A DNA stretch of 64,000 nucleotides from Nectonema munidae (Eukaryota > Nematomorpha > Nectonematoida > Nectonematidae), in contig JAUIRK010000641.1 of the NCBI GenBank assembly GCA_030549495.1, positions 1 to 64,000 on the forward strand. Direction: 5' to 3'. The notes under the pieces are model-generated. The model worked only from the letters and a program-made list of their open reading frames with translations. It had not been told where the DNA came from and made no database searches. The position numbers and the translations under genes are program-made. This document shows positions 48,963 through 61,654 of this stretch, in pieces (positions within the stretch are counted from its first letter, which is position 1; every line of letters starts with the position of its first letter).

Positions 48963-50567
48963 TTGAGATTATAGATATGTCTGCTTAAAAAAGCCTTATG
49001 TTGTCGGCAGTTATCAAAATCTAATAAAGTAAGTTTTATGGTTTGTGAAATTTGATTCTTTATGGCTAATGTTTTAGTTATGATATCTTTACACAACATC
49101 AGGTTTCCGTGTGTTTCGTCGAACAGGTATAGCTATTTGCAAATAATATTTATTTCAAACCCTTGACATAAACGAAGGTTTAGAAATGCTTCTACAACGA
49201 GCTAACATTCTTAACTGGTCTTGAATCTAACTATTCATTTTAATTGGTAAATTTTGATAATTTGCATTTTTGAAGCCTATTTTGTAGTTTTGAGTGTTCC
49301 ATTTTCTAATAAAATTTCTATATTGATCATTTAATATCTTTTGTGATGTAGTATTTTAACTTGTTTAATCTGTATATGTGTTTTTCCAAATGAAATTATC
49401 TTTTCTTCTTTAGCGTATTGGATTTAAAAAGAGATTCTGTATATAATCGATATATGTTGAAATCATTTGAATTTAATGTCAATTTTGAAAGTCAATGAAA
49501 ACTTTCCTCATTCTTGCATGATATTTTTAATAAAAAATTAGAGAAAGAGAAATGTGATTTAACAGGAAAACTTGAGAGGCATAAAAACTTTTTGAGTTAG
49601 CGCAGTAATTATATACTATATTTAGCAAAAATTCTTTTTCAAAAATTTTGTTATATTCAATATTTCGATATCTTAATAATAAGAATTAAAGTTAAACGAC
49701 GAGCATAAAACAATAAATTAAAATCTATCTAGTGTATTTAGATGTGCATTGAATAAATTTATTTAGATTGTACTAAACTTATTTTCGTTTTCTAATGTAA
49801 GTTTTCTGATTACATCTTCTTCAATTCCATGATATAATTTTATATGAAAGTGGATAATTTTTTTAACACAATTTCAATTATATGATTTTAAGATTTGTTA
49901 AATTATCATTTAACTTTATTTCGTATTTACGTATAAGAGAATTGAGTTTTTATCTTCTTTGTTCACATCTCAGTGAACTATTGTATTGTAACTATACATA
50001 AAAGATTATTATATACAAGCATTCCACGAAGGTTAAAAGCGAGCAAAGTTTGCATAACAATGAAATTCCTAGAAGATAAAATCATGGAAAGAATTCATAA
50101 TTTGCAGGTACATGTTCTTTAACTATATGCCTGACAAAATATGTTGAATTAAGAATAGAATATTATTATTATTTAAATGTAGACAAAAAGTGATTACATT
50201 TGACTTCATATTTAACATATTATTATATATAATAATTTCTAGGTAAGAGTAAAAAGAGATTATAATAGCCATGGGAGAAAGTCCGTAGTCATATACGAAT
50301 CTATCACTTACTACCAGAAGAAAATTCAATGGTATGAAAATCTTTACAATGAATCCAAATTTGTAAGAAGGAAAAAAGCTGAAATATAAGTAACTGACCC
50401 ATGAAACCTCTTGCTAAAACTTTAAATTAAATTCATCATAAAATATCAAGGTTTTAATGCTTAAAGAAAAAATGTAGAAGAAGCTCTTAATAATATTTTT
50501 TTTTATTATAAAAAAAAAATAAAAGGGTAAAAAATTGAAAATTTTTTTTTGCAATAAAAATTTTTTT
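48963..50567. other. AT-rich intergenic stretch
   Basis: No gene recognised. The reverse frame 50123-50329 is A/T-biased and not credited. Confidence 0.5.
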
Positions 50568-51439
<872 letters not shown>

Positions 51440-51799
51440 ATCAGTTTATAAGCTGTAATAAAATAATTTAGTTATAATTTTCAAATAAATAATTTTTATG
51501 ATTTTTTTTGTTCAAATATTCCAATTTTCAATTCAAGAAGCGCGGAACTTTTTTTTAAAATTTGACAAAATAAAAATCCTTTTATTAAATGAATATAAAA
51601 AGTTCATAATTTTTTACTACAGGTTATTTATTTTCAAAATGTTATAACCCTAATGTGCATAGGTTGTTGTATTTGTACAAAGGATAAAGTTCACTCTTTT
51701 TGGAGAAAAAGTTTTCGATTGTTGTAGGTGTTTTTCATTCTAGTAAAAAGGCAAATCTTTTTAAATTAATTTTTAAATATTTCTTCTTAATCCGTTATT
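51440..51799. other. AT-rich spacer
   Basis: Nothing recognised between the ATC array and the Penelope-like fragment. Confidence 0.5.
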
Positions 51800-54330
51800 T
51801 AAAGGAGGAATATTAGAGGGGTTTTGTGTGGGGTTCTTGTGGTTGATCATTGAATAGAGTTTTTATAGACAATGAGGGATCTGATTTGTCGTTAAACTCG
51901 TTTTTCCAAGAGTCAATTATTTTATTTGGGTAGTTACTTTGTCCAAAGATTTGATCTATGTTTGTTGTCTTGCGTTAAGATGAATTGAGTGTCATTTAAC
52001 TTTGTAACGCTGTTAATGTGTCCAAGGTAGGTGGTACTACCTTTTTTTTTATCCATTGTGTGAGCTGAGTTGGAGTTGATTACAAGAGGCCTTTTAACGG
52101 GCTTTATGTGTAAAGAGGTAATTAATTTATTGTTTTCGATTTTTATTTTGACGTCAAGAAAATTTAAATATGAACCACTCAATTCTTGTGTAAATTGAAT
52201 ATCTGGGTCTTTAAAATGGGCATAGTTGAAGAAATCTGTTAAGATATGTGTGTGATGCCAAATGAAAAATATATCCTCAACGTATCTATAGTCCATGATT
52301 GTGATGGGAAGTTGGGATGTAGAGAGATATAGGATTCAATGTGGTTAACGTAGATGTTAGAAAGAATTAAAAACAATTTACCTGCCATGGGTAGGTAGAC
52401 CTTTTATTTGTTTGTAGAGAATGTTTTCGTGCATAATGGATGATATTGTTGTAGAGTAGAACATTAAGCCGAGTATTTCAGGTAAAAGTGTGTGTATGTT
52501 ATCATAGGAAGAAGGTGTTAGATCAATTATTTCAATGTTGGTTTAGATTAATTCGAGTGTAAGGCTTATGAGCAGGGCAAGTAAGAGTTAATAAAGTCAA
52601 CTTTTATTTCCCTTTAGCAAAAACTCTTCTTTACTTGTTTAGTCTAAAAAATTTTGAACTAATTTCAAATTTTTAAGTCAATCAAAGTCACTTTTTCGAG
52701 TTTAAGTCAATAAAGTCAATTTTTATATTTAACACTTTTTGATTCATTGTGCCTAAAATTGTTATAAGCGATACATACAAGAATTCTTCTTTATATCAAC
52801 ACTCCCACAATAGTTGGGCTTTTTTTCATCTAAAAAAAGGTTTTACTGTAAAGTTTGCCTGACTGAGGTTAAACATGAAGAAGTTTTTTGTAAGACAAAT
52901 TTTTTTTGTTGACAAACGCAGTTACATATGATATACCCGCTGCAGAAGTTATGGAATTTTATTCCCAAACTTTTTTATCATTGCATGTTTTTGACATCTT
53001 TTACACAAGTTTACATTAAAAGTTAAGTTATTCTGCAAAATTATAGATTACCGGCATTAAATCATTCAAAATTAGTAATAGAAAAAGACGTTCTTTTTTC
53101 AAAACTATCGGGAACAATTCACTTCCAATTGTAACGAAATTGACATATTGGTTGCAAGCAGCAAAATATTTTCATTAAATCTTCTAGCAGTGAAGAAATT
53201 AATGATGAAGATGATGGAATTTTATTGCCAAATATCAAGAAATTGTTAAAAAAGAAAATCTGTGTCAAAACTTGCTAACAATAATTAGAGAATATTCACT
53301 ATTCACTGATTTAATCGGAAAAAGTCAACATAGAGACTTTTTCAGTCGAAGATGCCTTTACTTGTTTCAACATTATTTCATTTAAGACCAATGTGGCGTT
53401 AAAAGTTATCTTGAAAATCGTTTCAAATAAAATGAAATCAATAAAATCATGAATATGGAAAACTCTCAAATCTCTCGCAGTACTTATCCCAAATTACAAA
53501 ATTGTCAAGTTTTAACTTTAGAAGTAGAAAGATCTTTTTCTAAACTGAAAAAACTGCTAGAAAATGATCGAATTTTAAATCAGAAAACGTCATTAATTAT
53601 ATGTTGTTGTATTACAAAGTCATGGATTCTTTGAAATAATTTTCAATACTTTCTCTAAAGTGTTCATAGTTGTTCAATTCAATGAAACTTTAAAAAGTCA
53701 ATAAAGTCAATTTTTTCTCTGAGTATAAAGGTCAATTTTTTCCAATTTTCTGAACTAGTTTTCTAGTAAGTCGGTTGATAGTGGATATAAGAAAGTTTCT
53801 GAAAGTAATTGTGTTTTTAATTGGAGAAAATAAGTTGATGTTTTGTAGATAGTTCTTGATTGAGTTATTATAGGTGGTGGTATCTAATATTCATAATTAA
53901 AGGTTTCGCTAGTACTATTCTGTAGATTTTCTAGATGTTCAAGTTTGCTTTGAAGAGGAAGGCAATGGTGTAAACATTTCTGTGTTTGGCGGAAAGGATT
54001 TGGTTTTTTATTATCAATGCAAAAATCCCTGACTGCCTCTTCTATACTACCTACTTTATAGAACTCAACATTCTCATATCTTTCAAAATTCCCAATTAAA
54101 TCAAAGGCGTTCAAAATCCTATAAACATCAGAAAACTCATCTGTATCATCGAACAAAATAGAAATGCAATTAAAGCTGAAGATCGAAAAGGAAGATAGTT
54201 TTCACCAAAATTGAAGTTTTTTATAATAGACAAAGAGGTGACATCTTTAGAGATTGAATAACTTATATCTGAGTTTAAAATGATTGAAAACATTTCTTCC
54301 TTCTTTATCGTTTTCATGTCTCCTGCAGTT
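51800..54330 (-). mobile_element. Penelope-like retroelement fragment, broken, with an insertion
   Basis: Read on the reverse strand, 52530-51830 encodes reverse-transcriptase blocks ending in YKQIKGLP, then YRYVEDIFFIW (the catalytic motif region), FTQELSGSYLNFLDVKIKIE and TSLHIKPVKRP. The F-L-D-V-x-I followed by T-x-L-x-x-K-P is diagnostic of Penelope-like elements. 54320-53760 appears to be the upstream part, with FSPIKNTITFRNFLIS and INRLTRKLV. The two parts are separated by a hAT-type insertion (52588-53740). No GIY-YIG endonuclease was seen downstream. It is broken in several places. Confidence 0.7.
52588..53740 (+). mobile_element. hAT-type insertion inside the Penelope-like fragment
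   Basis: 53505-53590 encodes LTLEVERSFSKLKKLLENDR, the conserved core of the hAT dimerisation domain. Near 52850-52890 CKVCLTEVKHEE could be the BED finger. The motif AAGTCAATAAAGTCAATTTT repeats near both ends (52590, 52704, 53693). The middle is degenerate with many stops. Exact ends and duplication were not resolved. Confidence 0.55.
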
Positions 54331-54741
54331 TTTTCAGTGAGCTTATAAAATTATATAATAAACTTAGTATATTTCTAAAATATTCCATGGAGTCTCTTTC
54401 AATGTTTTTGCCAAATACGTGAAAAGAAATTCACTTAAAAACAAATAAAATTTATTAAATTTAATAAAATAACGACAATAAAATATGAAAAATATACATA
54501 TACGTCAATGAATTCAGTTGAAAAATAGAAAATTCAAAAAAAATTTCCAAAGGCAAAAAATTAAAATGTGCAGAGCGAAGATTATTCGATGGCTTAGCTA
54601 TTTTTTACCTATGAAAATTAAAGGAAGACTTCTATTTTGGTGAAATTGAAAAAGATAAATTTACATGCCTGTATTATTACACTCATAAAAAAAACTAGTG
54701 AATTTACTAACTCTAAAGATTAGAAACTAGTAAAAACATCT

Positions 54742-55420
54742 TAACATAACATAACATAACATAAGTTTATTAGCGAAAGAAAGAAAGGCAAAAAGCCTAT
54801 AGTAAGTATTCGCTTCATACTTTTGAAAATCAACGCGTTCTTTCATGCTCAAACCTTCTATTTTTCCAAAACTCATCAAATCTGTTCTTGAAGATGTTCA
54901 AAGATGGAGCATCAACAACAAAATCAGGCAAAGAATTCCAATCATTTATCATTCGTTGAGAAAAGTATTTTTTCAAAAATACCTTCTTGCAATGTCTTTT
55001 TTTAAATTTGGAAGAATGAAATCTTTGAACTCTTTCAGAACATTCAGGTAAAACTTGAGAAGTTAAGTTAAACTTTTCTTTTACAATGTTGTAGGATGTC
55101 ACCATATCATTCCTTCTAAACCTGTATAACATTGAAGGCAAATTCAGTTTTTTCAGTCTTTCTGTATAACTAAGATCTTTCATTCCTACTATCTTTTTTG
55201 TGATTGTTCTCTGGACTCTTTCAATATTTGCAGCATCACAGGAGTGAAAAGGAAATGCAACAACATTTCCATACTCTAAAATAGGTCTAATCAGTGTTTT
55301 ATATAAAAGGGGTGCTATGTTGGCATCAAATAAAGCAAAACTTCTATGAACTTCTATGAAAGGCTTGGAAAGCTTTAGTGACTCTTGTTGAAATATTTTC
55401 TTTTGGGTGGGTACCTCCCC
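54742..55420 (-). mobile_element. LINE 3' end, reverse, CATAA-tailed
   Basis: The reverse frame over 55183-54830 reads SYTERLKKLNLPSMLYRFRR, then NDMVTSYNIVKEKF, KKYFSQRMINDWNSLPD and FKNRFDEFW, a standard end of CR1/L2-type LINE ORF2. Another 200 bases upstream encode LLYKTLIRPILEYGNVV. The TAACA pentamer tail lies at 54744-54768. 5'-truncated at about 55420. Confidence 0.8.
54830..55183 (-). pseudogene. LINE ORF2 C-terminal fragment
   Basis: An intact 117-residue reading frame covers the conserved C-terminal region with the W-N-S-L-P block and the closing F-K-x-R-F-D-E-F-W. There is no reverse-transcriptase core in this copy because of 5' truncation, so it cannot act alone. Reading continues upstream past the methionine in the same direction. 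Confidence 0.8.
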
Positions 55421-55525
55421 TTTTTTTTTTTTTTTAAAAAAATAATTTTTATTTTAAAAGAGAATTATTGTCGTTTCCTTCAAAAACAATCCTTTTCCTT
55501 TTTTTTTTAGGGGTTAAATGATTAA

Positions 55526-56419
55526 CCCTCAATCGTACAGCAAAAAAAACTACCCTAGTTGTACTTTTTTTTTGGTATAGGAAATTGTTTATATAAGAAT
55601 TTGTTATCAAATATTAACCCATTGATGAAAAATTTTATAAATGAAATTTTTTAAATAAGAGTTTTTAAAATACCATTTTTCTTGACTTATTTTGCAATGA
55701 AAGTTCTTCCCAGTCAGAGTACTTTCTGGGATCAAACATCGCAACAAGTTTTTTTAAAAGATAGTCCAAACTTCTTGGACTGCCGCTAACTTGTCAATTT
55801 TCTTTCTTTCTTCTCGAGGTCATCAAAGGAAAATCATTTCATAAATGATGGAAAAGTTTTCTTACAATTTTGATGACGTAGTTTTTATGATATCATTAGT
55901 TTTAGTTTTGTGAATACTTGAAATTGCAAAAAGATATTATAATCATAAAATTAGCAAAATGGACTTAGTTCATCCCTAGAATTATAAATAGGATGAGAAA
56001 TTTTTCTTGAAGAAGATTGAACTAAAGATGGATTCTTAGAATAGTTTATGTTACCACACTTAATCTCTTCATTCGACAATTTGCGACATTTAACGGAACA
56101 AAAAATTTAGTATTGTAAAAGTAAGTGTGTATGAAAAAATAATTGTGATAATGACGAATAGAAAGCAGATGTGTAAAAATAGTGACTGCTTACAACAAAC
56201 TATATTGCTTTTACTATATAAATAAAATTCCATACTACAAAAAGGAGTAGCTTGAACATTTGATGCAAAAGACGTTATTGTGACGAAACAAAGACACTCG
56301 TTAAAACTTCCTGGTATATCTTTTGCAACTATGAGTATGAGCATGCCCCAAAATATTTATAATATATCATTAAAGTATGAATGATTTATAGATTTTGGAG
56401 TAGCGTGTACTATTGAGGG
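55526..56419 (-). mobile_element. Deleted piggyBac-type element with TTAA ends, 894 bp
   Basis: TTAA at 55522-55525 and 56420-56423. Ends CCCTCAATCGTACAGC and, on the reverse strand, CCCTCAATAGTACACGC. The reverse strand over about 55870-55700 reads KIDKLAAVQEVWTIF and, in another frame, LVAMFDPRKYSDWEEL, a fragment of the transposase just upstream of the first catalytic Asp. The rest of the gene is deleted. Frames at 56090-56344 are not assigned. Confidence 0.75.
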
Positions 56420-56859
56420 TTAAAGTCAAATTAAAAAATCGTTTTAAGTCAATGAAACCTGTAAAAATATTTTTTAATTGTTTATTGAAAATACAAACAA
56501 TTAAAAAATGAGAATGCTTGCAAAATAACATCGAGAATAAAAAAATATATAGATTATATATATACATTTTTTTAAAAATTTATTTTATAGGTAAATTGAA
56601 TTAAGAGATACAAAAGAGCAATTTAACATAAAATAGAACAAACAAGATATAAATTTATTTTTATACATATTCTCCATGTTGAGACATATAAAATTATTAG
56701 AAAAAAAAATGAAAGTATAAACAAAATTGTGCAATACAAAAGGCCAGGAGCCGCTTTTATGTTGTTGCACTACGATCAGAAGCAATACAAAATTTTAGCA
56801 TTACAAACAATACTTTGAAAATATACATAATAACATAAAATATACATAATATTAATTTG

Positions 56860-57480
56860 ATAACATAATATAACATATATTTATTAGCAAAAAGTAGGCA
56901 AAACCTATGAAATCTCAGATCAATAAAAATTTATAATTTCAATATTGCAAAACTAAATAAAAAAAATAATGAAAAAAAATGGGAGAAACTCGTGCACGTG
57001 ACAGAATCAAAGGTATTCAAATATTCTATCTTTCCAAAAATCATCTAATCGTTTTTCAAAAGTTGTCAAACTAGAAGAATTTATAGTCAGGCAATGAATT
57101 CCAATCATTCTCAGGGAGAAAAACTTTTTCAGGTAAGGCTTTTTACAATGTAATTTCTGAAATTTAAGGGACGGGAATCTTTGTGTTCTTTCAGAAAATT
57201 TAAGTAATATTTCATAGTTGAGATGCATATTTTTATTAAGAATACTAAAACCAGAGATCAAATTCCTTCTTTTAAATAGAAGGCAAATTAACTTTTTTAA
57301 GCCTTTTTTCATAACTTAATTGTTCCAATTCATGAATTTTCTTTGTAATAACTCTTTCTATATTAACAAAATCTTACACATGACTCGGAAAAGAAATAAT
57401 ATTAGGATACTCTAAATTTGGTCTGATCAGATCTTTATAAAAATTGAGGCAGAACTAATATCGGAAGAAGAAAAACATTC
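56860..57480 (-). mobile_element. LINE 3' end, reverse, second copy
   Basis: The reverse frame over 57312-57007 (LKFSERTQRFPSLKFQKLHC, then KKPYLKKFFSLRMIG and FEKRLDDFWKDRIFEYL) is a diverged relative of 54830-55183. A degraded ATAACA tail lies near 56860-56885. More frame changes than the other copy, so probably older. Confidence 0.7.
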
Positions 57481-57649
57481 CCAAACTTAATGAAAAGTAA
57501 CACATTCATGTCCCTCTCCGTACCTTAGTAATAGACAACACCTTACTCTTAGTGATAGACTATGGCTTTGATCCGCAGTCTCTCCATCTAGAATTGGAAA
57601 ACAAACGAGTGATAACATAATCAGAAGGGGAAAGGGGCTTAAATCTAAT

Positions 57650-58820
57650 ATTTAGGTTGATTCCCCAAAGGATGATTTGGAATGGTTTTTGAGTCAATCA
57701 ATCATTGAAAATGTTATGAAGTTTACCAATCTTTATATCGAAAATAACAATAGAGAACACTTAAACGATTGGCGCAGTCAACGCATAAAACTGTTATAAA
57801 ATTCGGAAATGTTTGCTCATATTGGATTGACTTATTTGAGGGGATTGTTGAAACCAAAATTTTTGAAGGTAAAATTTTTATGGTCTGATTTAGGCTGTCC
57901 TTTGTTTTCTAGTGATATTAGTATGAAAAAAAAAGATTTTTTAAATAAAAACTTGTTTTGATGATATATCAACCAGAGATGAAAGATAGAAGAAAGATAG
58001 ATTTACGGCTTCTCGGGAAATTTTTGAAATTTTTAATGTGAATTGCGGTAAGTGGGTAAAACCTAGTGCTTTTTTAACTATTGATGAGACTCTTTATCCA
58101 TCAAAAACAGCAGTCAATTTCAAAGTATATAATCCACGAAAACCTACAAAATACGGGCTTCTGTTTCGCTCATTGAGCTCTGTAGTGTATCCTTACACAT
58201 ATCAATCCATTGTTTATGCTGGGAAACCCATTGATGGAGCAGGAGCTATTTATGTCAACACAACTTTAGACGCTGTTAAACAATTGATAGAAAAAGTAAA
58301 GCAAAATACTTGTTTAGAAGGTCAAAACATTATCATTGATCGATTTTATACCACACTTTATGGTTACATAAGGAAAAAATTACTTGCGTCGGCACAATTA
58401 AAGAAGGGGTATTCCAGAAGGAACAAAAAATATAAATGGAAGAGAAAATTTTTCATATAAAGTCTTTTGGGAAAAGAATTTTCACAATTTATTTATGTTT
58501 GAACAGTTATTTAGTAAAAAAAGAAATCAAGTTTTAAAAATGTTTTGATTGCTTCATCATTACCTCTAATTTATGGGGTAACAAAAGATGCATTAAAAAA
58601 ACCAGCTATCTATAAGCTCTATGACTACACAAAAGTTAGAAGACAGTTTTGTTAGAAAAGTAGTTGACAGCATTATGTTAGAAGGCGAAAAGGAATGCGA
58701 TTTGATAAACGTTATACCGTTGATGGAAAATTGGTAGAAAAGGAAAAACCTAACAAGGCTTTATTCAGCAAAAAGAGACCATTGAAATAAACACAGAAGT
58801 TATAGTTTAAAAGTGGAAGA
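57650..58820 (+). pseudogene. piggyBac-type transposase remnant, third lineage
   Basis: An upstream patch encodes DDLEWFLSQSIIENVMKFTN, then EMFAHIGLTYLRGLLKPKF. The frame at 58038-58460 holds FLTIDETLYPSKTAVNFKVY, then NPRKPTKYGLLFRSL (first Asp) and NIIIDRFYTTLYGYIRKKLL (second Asp). Further on, PLIYGVTKDALKKPAIYKLY and DYTK precede the place of the third Asp, which reads V-R-R-Q and is not conserved. It differs from the reverse-strand piggyBac at 45909 (IDETLYPSK against KDEQLVSFR), so the two are separate lineages. Many frame changes. No TTAA termini were found. Confidence 0.8.
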
Positions 58821-58849
58821 CGCGCAAATGTCTTAAAGCAACTGAGTCT

Positions 58850-61215
58850 TCTTGTCCATTTTGTTGCGGATTTTTGCATAGCTGGGGTTCTCTATCAAGA
58901 TCATACTTGCTTTTGCTATTAAAACGCTTCAGTAACACTTCACCTCGTTCACAAAGCCAGGAAGGTAGAACATTACTCGAAGAAAACCTTTCAAATGTGA
59001 AGAAACGTTCATGTGGGTTGGCATGGGAAGCGATGAAAAGAAGTAAGCGGATGGCATGCCAAGATTCAGATAGAACATCTTGCCAAGCGCTTATTGGTAA
59101 CTGTCGATCCTAATGCCAGCATGATAGTTTTCCAGATAATACCATTGTATCTTTCACATTGGCTGTTTCCTGTTGGATTTTATGCAGTTTTATTACTTGA
59201 ACTTATTCTAAGCTTAAGCAAAAAAGGCTTGAAATCTTGTGATATAAAAGTAGCACCTCGATCAGAATGAAAAAGGAGATTCAAAAATAGAAAATATAGT
59301 GGTTAAGCATTTTACATCTGTTAGCATAGAGAAATCTTGACAAGGAAATGCGAAAGAAAATCTGCTGTATTCGTCAATTACAGTGAATAAGTAGCAAAAA
59401 CATTAAGATAAAATGTCTGGTCCTTTGAAGACAATAGAAAGAAGTTGAAATGGAGCTGTGGCTTGAATTAGGGTACTTCAAGGTATGAAGAATTAGGGTT
59501 TTAATTTAGAACGACAAGACTCTCGGAGTTAACACGACGTCCTTCATCATTTGAGTATGCCATATTACGCGATCTCATAAAGTACAAAAAGTGTTGAACT
59601 CCAGAATGAATTAAGGCACACATTTTGGTTCCCCCAAGGAAGCAGTGGCACCACATGTCAAAGATAGATCATCAGTGTTTTCGGTTCTAGGACAATATTT
59701 TATATCGTAAGAATATGGGAGAAGTTCTATTTTCCACCGCATAATTTTGTTGTTTTTGATCTTTCCATGATTTGCAGGTTTAAACATAAAAGATACTGCT
59801 TGTATGTCAGTGACAATTGTAAAATGCTTTCTCGTTAGAGTTACGAACGCATTCAATTATAGCATAAGCTTCTTTTCCAATTATGTAATGGCGTTTTGCA
59901 GAAGAGTTAATGCTCGGGAAAAGAAGGCCACAAGTCTGTCAGCCTGTAAGTGGGTGACTCCGATTGCATTCTCAGAAGCATCCGTTTCTAGTAGAAAGTA
60001 AAAGTCGTCATCGATAACTTTCACAGCAGATTTTTTAATTCCTTTCTTCAATTCGTTGAACGCTTATATAGGCAATGGAGGCATAGGAAAAAGCTTGTTT
60101 TCGACCAGTGGTCAAATTCTTGAAGAGTAATTTGGTAACCATTTTGCGTAATAAATGAACAAGCCAAGACATCTTTGCAAAACTTTGGAATCGGAAGGAG
60201 GAGGCATTTGCAGAAGGGGTTTCACACGCTCAGGATCAGGCTGAAGAGTTCTATTACAAACATTGTAATCCAAGTACATGAATACAAGAAACGCAAAAAG
60301 TTGACTTGTTATGGTTTATTTTAAGATTACTCTTGAAGCAGCCTCTAAGAAACTTTCACATTATCATCGTATTCTTTTTGAAAAAAGTCTAAGAGGTTCA
60401 ATGTTGAGTGAGTTTAGCGTTGAAATGATTAAAGGTGGTAACTTTCCTCCCATTTCAAATATAACTCTATCATGCTGACCCTTAAAATCAAGTCATAAAA
60501 CTATGTCACTACATAGGTCGTCCAGTAACATTAGTTTAAAACTTTGTATTTTGGGTACTGATGCGGTGAGATTTGCTTAATACTTCATTATCCAAAGCAC
60601 TACTATTAAATACTGTATTCTGTTTGGGGTCTTCACTTCCTAATGTTTGAACTGAATGAATATATGCTCTGTGAGATTCATAAACCTGTGAATTTTTATG
60701 CGCAATGTCCAGGGATCTGGCTAAGGTAAAAAAGCCATCTAGTTCTATCACCTTACTTTCGAGTATGCGTTGTCTAATAAATACGGAGTCAAGCCCCGTT
60801 ATAAATGCGTCTCTAACAGCTTCTAAGGGATAATGCTCAGCCCTAACTGATTTGAATTTACACTCCTTAGTCAATGCAGACAAATAAGTATCTAAGCTTT
60901 AACCTGATTATTGGGATCTTTTCAAAAGTAGATGAGCAAAAATTACATTCACGGGTTTAATATATAGGCTTTCTAAGGCGAGAATAGCTTTTTCATATTG
61001 TTCGTGGTCAGCAATGTAGTTGTAGATTGAACTTGAAATGGAATTAATCAGTGAGCTTATCAGGGACGGTAGATGAATCTTTAGTAACTTGCAAAGACTG
61101 TAAAAAGTTTTCAAAGCATCGTCTCCAGTGCTTGAAAATTATACACGAGTTAGGATCGGAAGGATTTGCTTCGAGCTTACTTGGTAAAAGCAATCTATTC
61201 ATCTTTGATTTTTAG
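58850..61215 (-). mobile_element. Ty3/gypsy-like LTR retrotransposon fossil, broken
   Basis: Parts in the expected order on the reverse strand: gag-like region (about 61200-60530), reverse transcriptase region (about 60480-59950), RNase H region (about 59860-59610) and integrase region (about 59600-58870). Family assignment rests on the RNase H and integrase C-terminal signatures. No flanking long terminal repeats were recognised. The coding regions are broken in many places, and it looks old. Confidence 0.7.
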
Positions 61216-61499
61216 GTACCGTAAAAACACGTTAAAAGGTAACGTATACAGTACAAAGATAACATATAAAATGTGAACTATATATATATACAAAAACATT
61301 TAGTGGTGCTTCAGGATGTATTTACAAAGTATGTGAAAGCATGCTAAACAGTCAATGATACTCAAGGATAATTGTAACTTGTGAAAACACTTATTACAAT
61401 AAGATAATTCTATTGATCAAGTTAAAAATAAAAAAAGCTAAATCAGAAGTAATTTGTTTAATGATATACTTTTCTAACGCAAAATTAACCAAGAACAAT

Positions 61500-61645
61500 T
61501 TTTCCGGGGCGAATTAACAGGAGACGAATTAAATGGGGACGAGTTGTCCGGGGACAAATTGATCGGGGACAAATTGCCTTGGAGACGAATTAACAGGGGA
61601 CGAATTGTCCCACGACGAATTGTCCTGCGACGAATTGTCCGGTGC
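61500..61645. repeat. Short-unit array of GACGAATTGTCC type
   Basis: About nine imperfect units: GACGAATTAACAG, GACGAGTTGTCCG, GACAAATTGATCG, GACAAATTGCC, GACGAATTGTCCC and so on. The unit is close to its own reverse complement around AATT. Confidence 0.85.
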
Positions 61646-61654
61646 CTCTGAATA

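Noticed and set aside
58874-59113. Forward frame over the gypsy fossil
   Set aside because: Antisense shadow of the integrase-type region.
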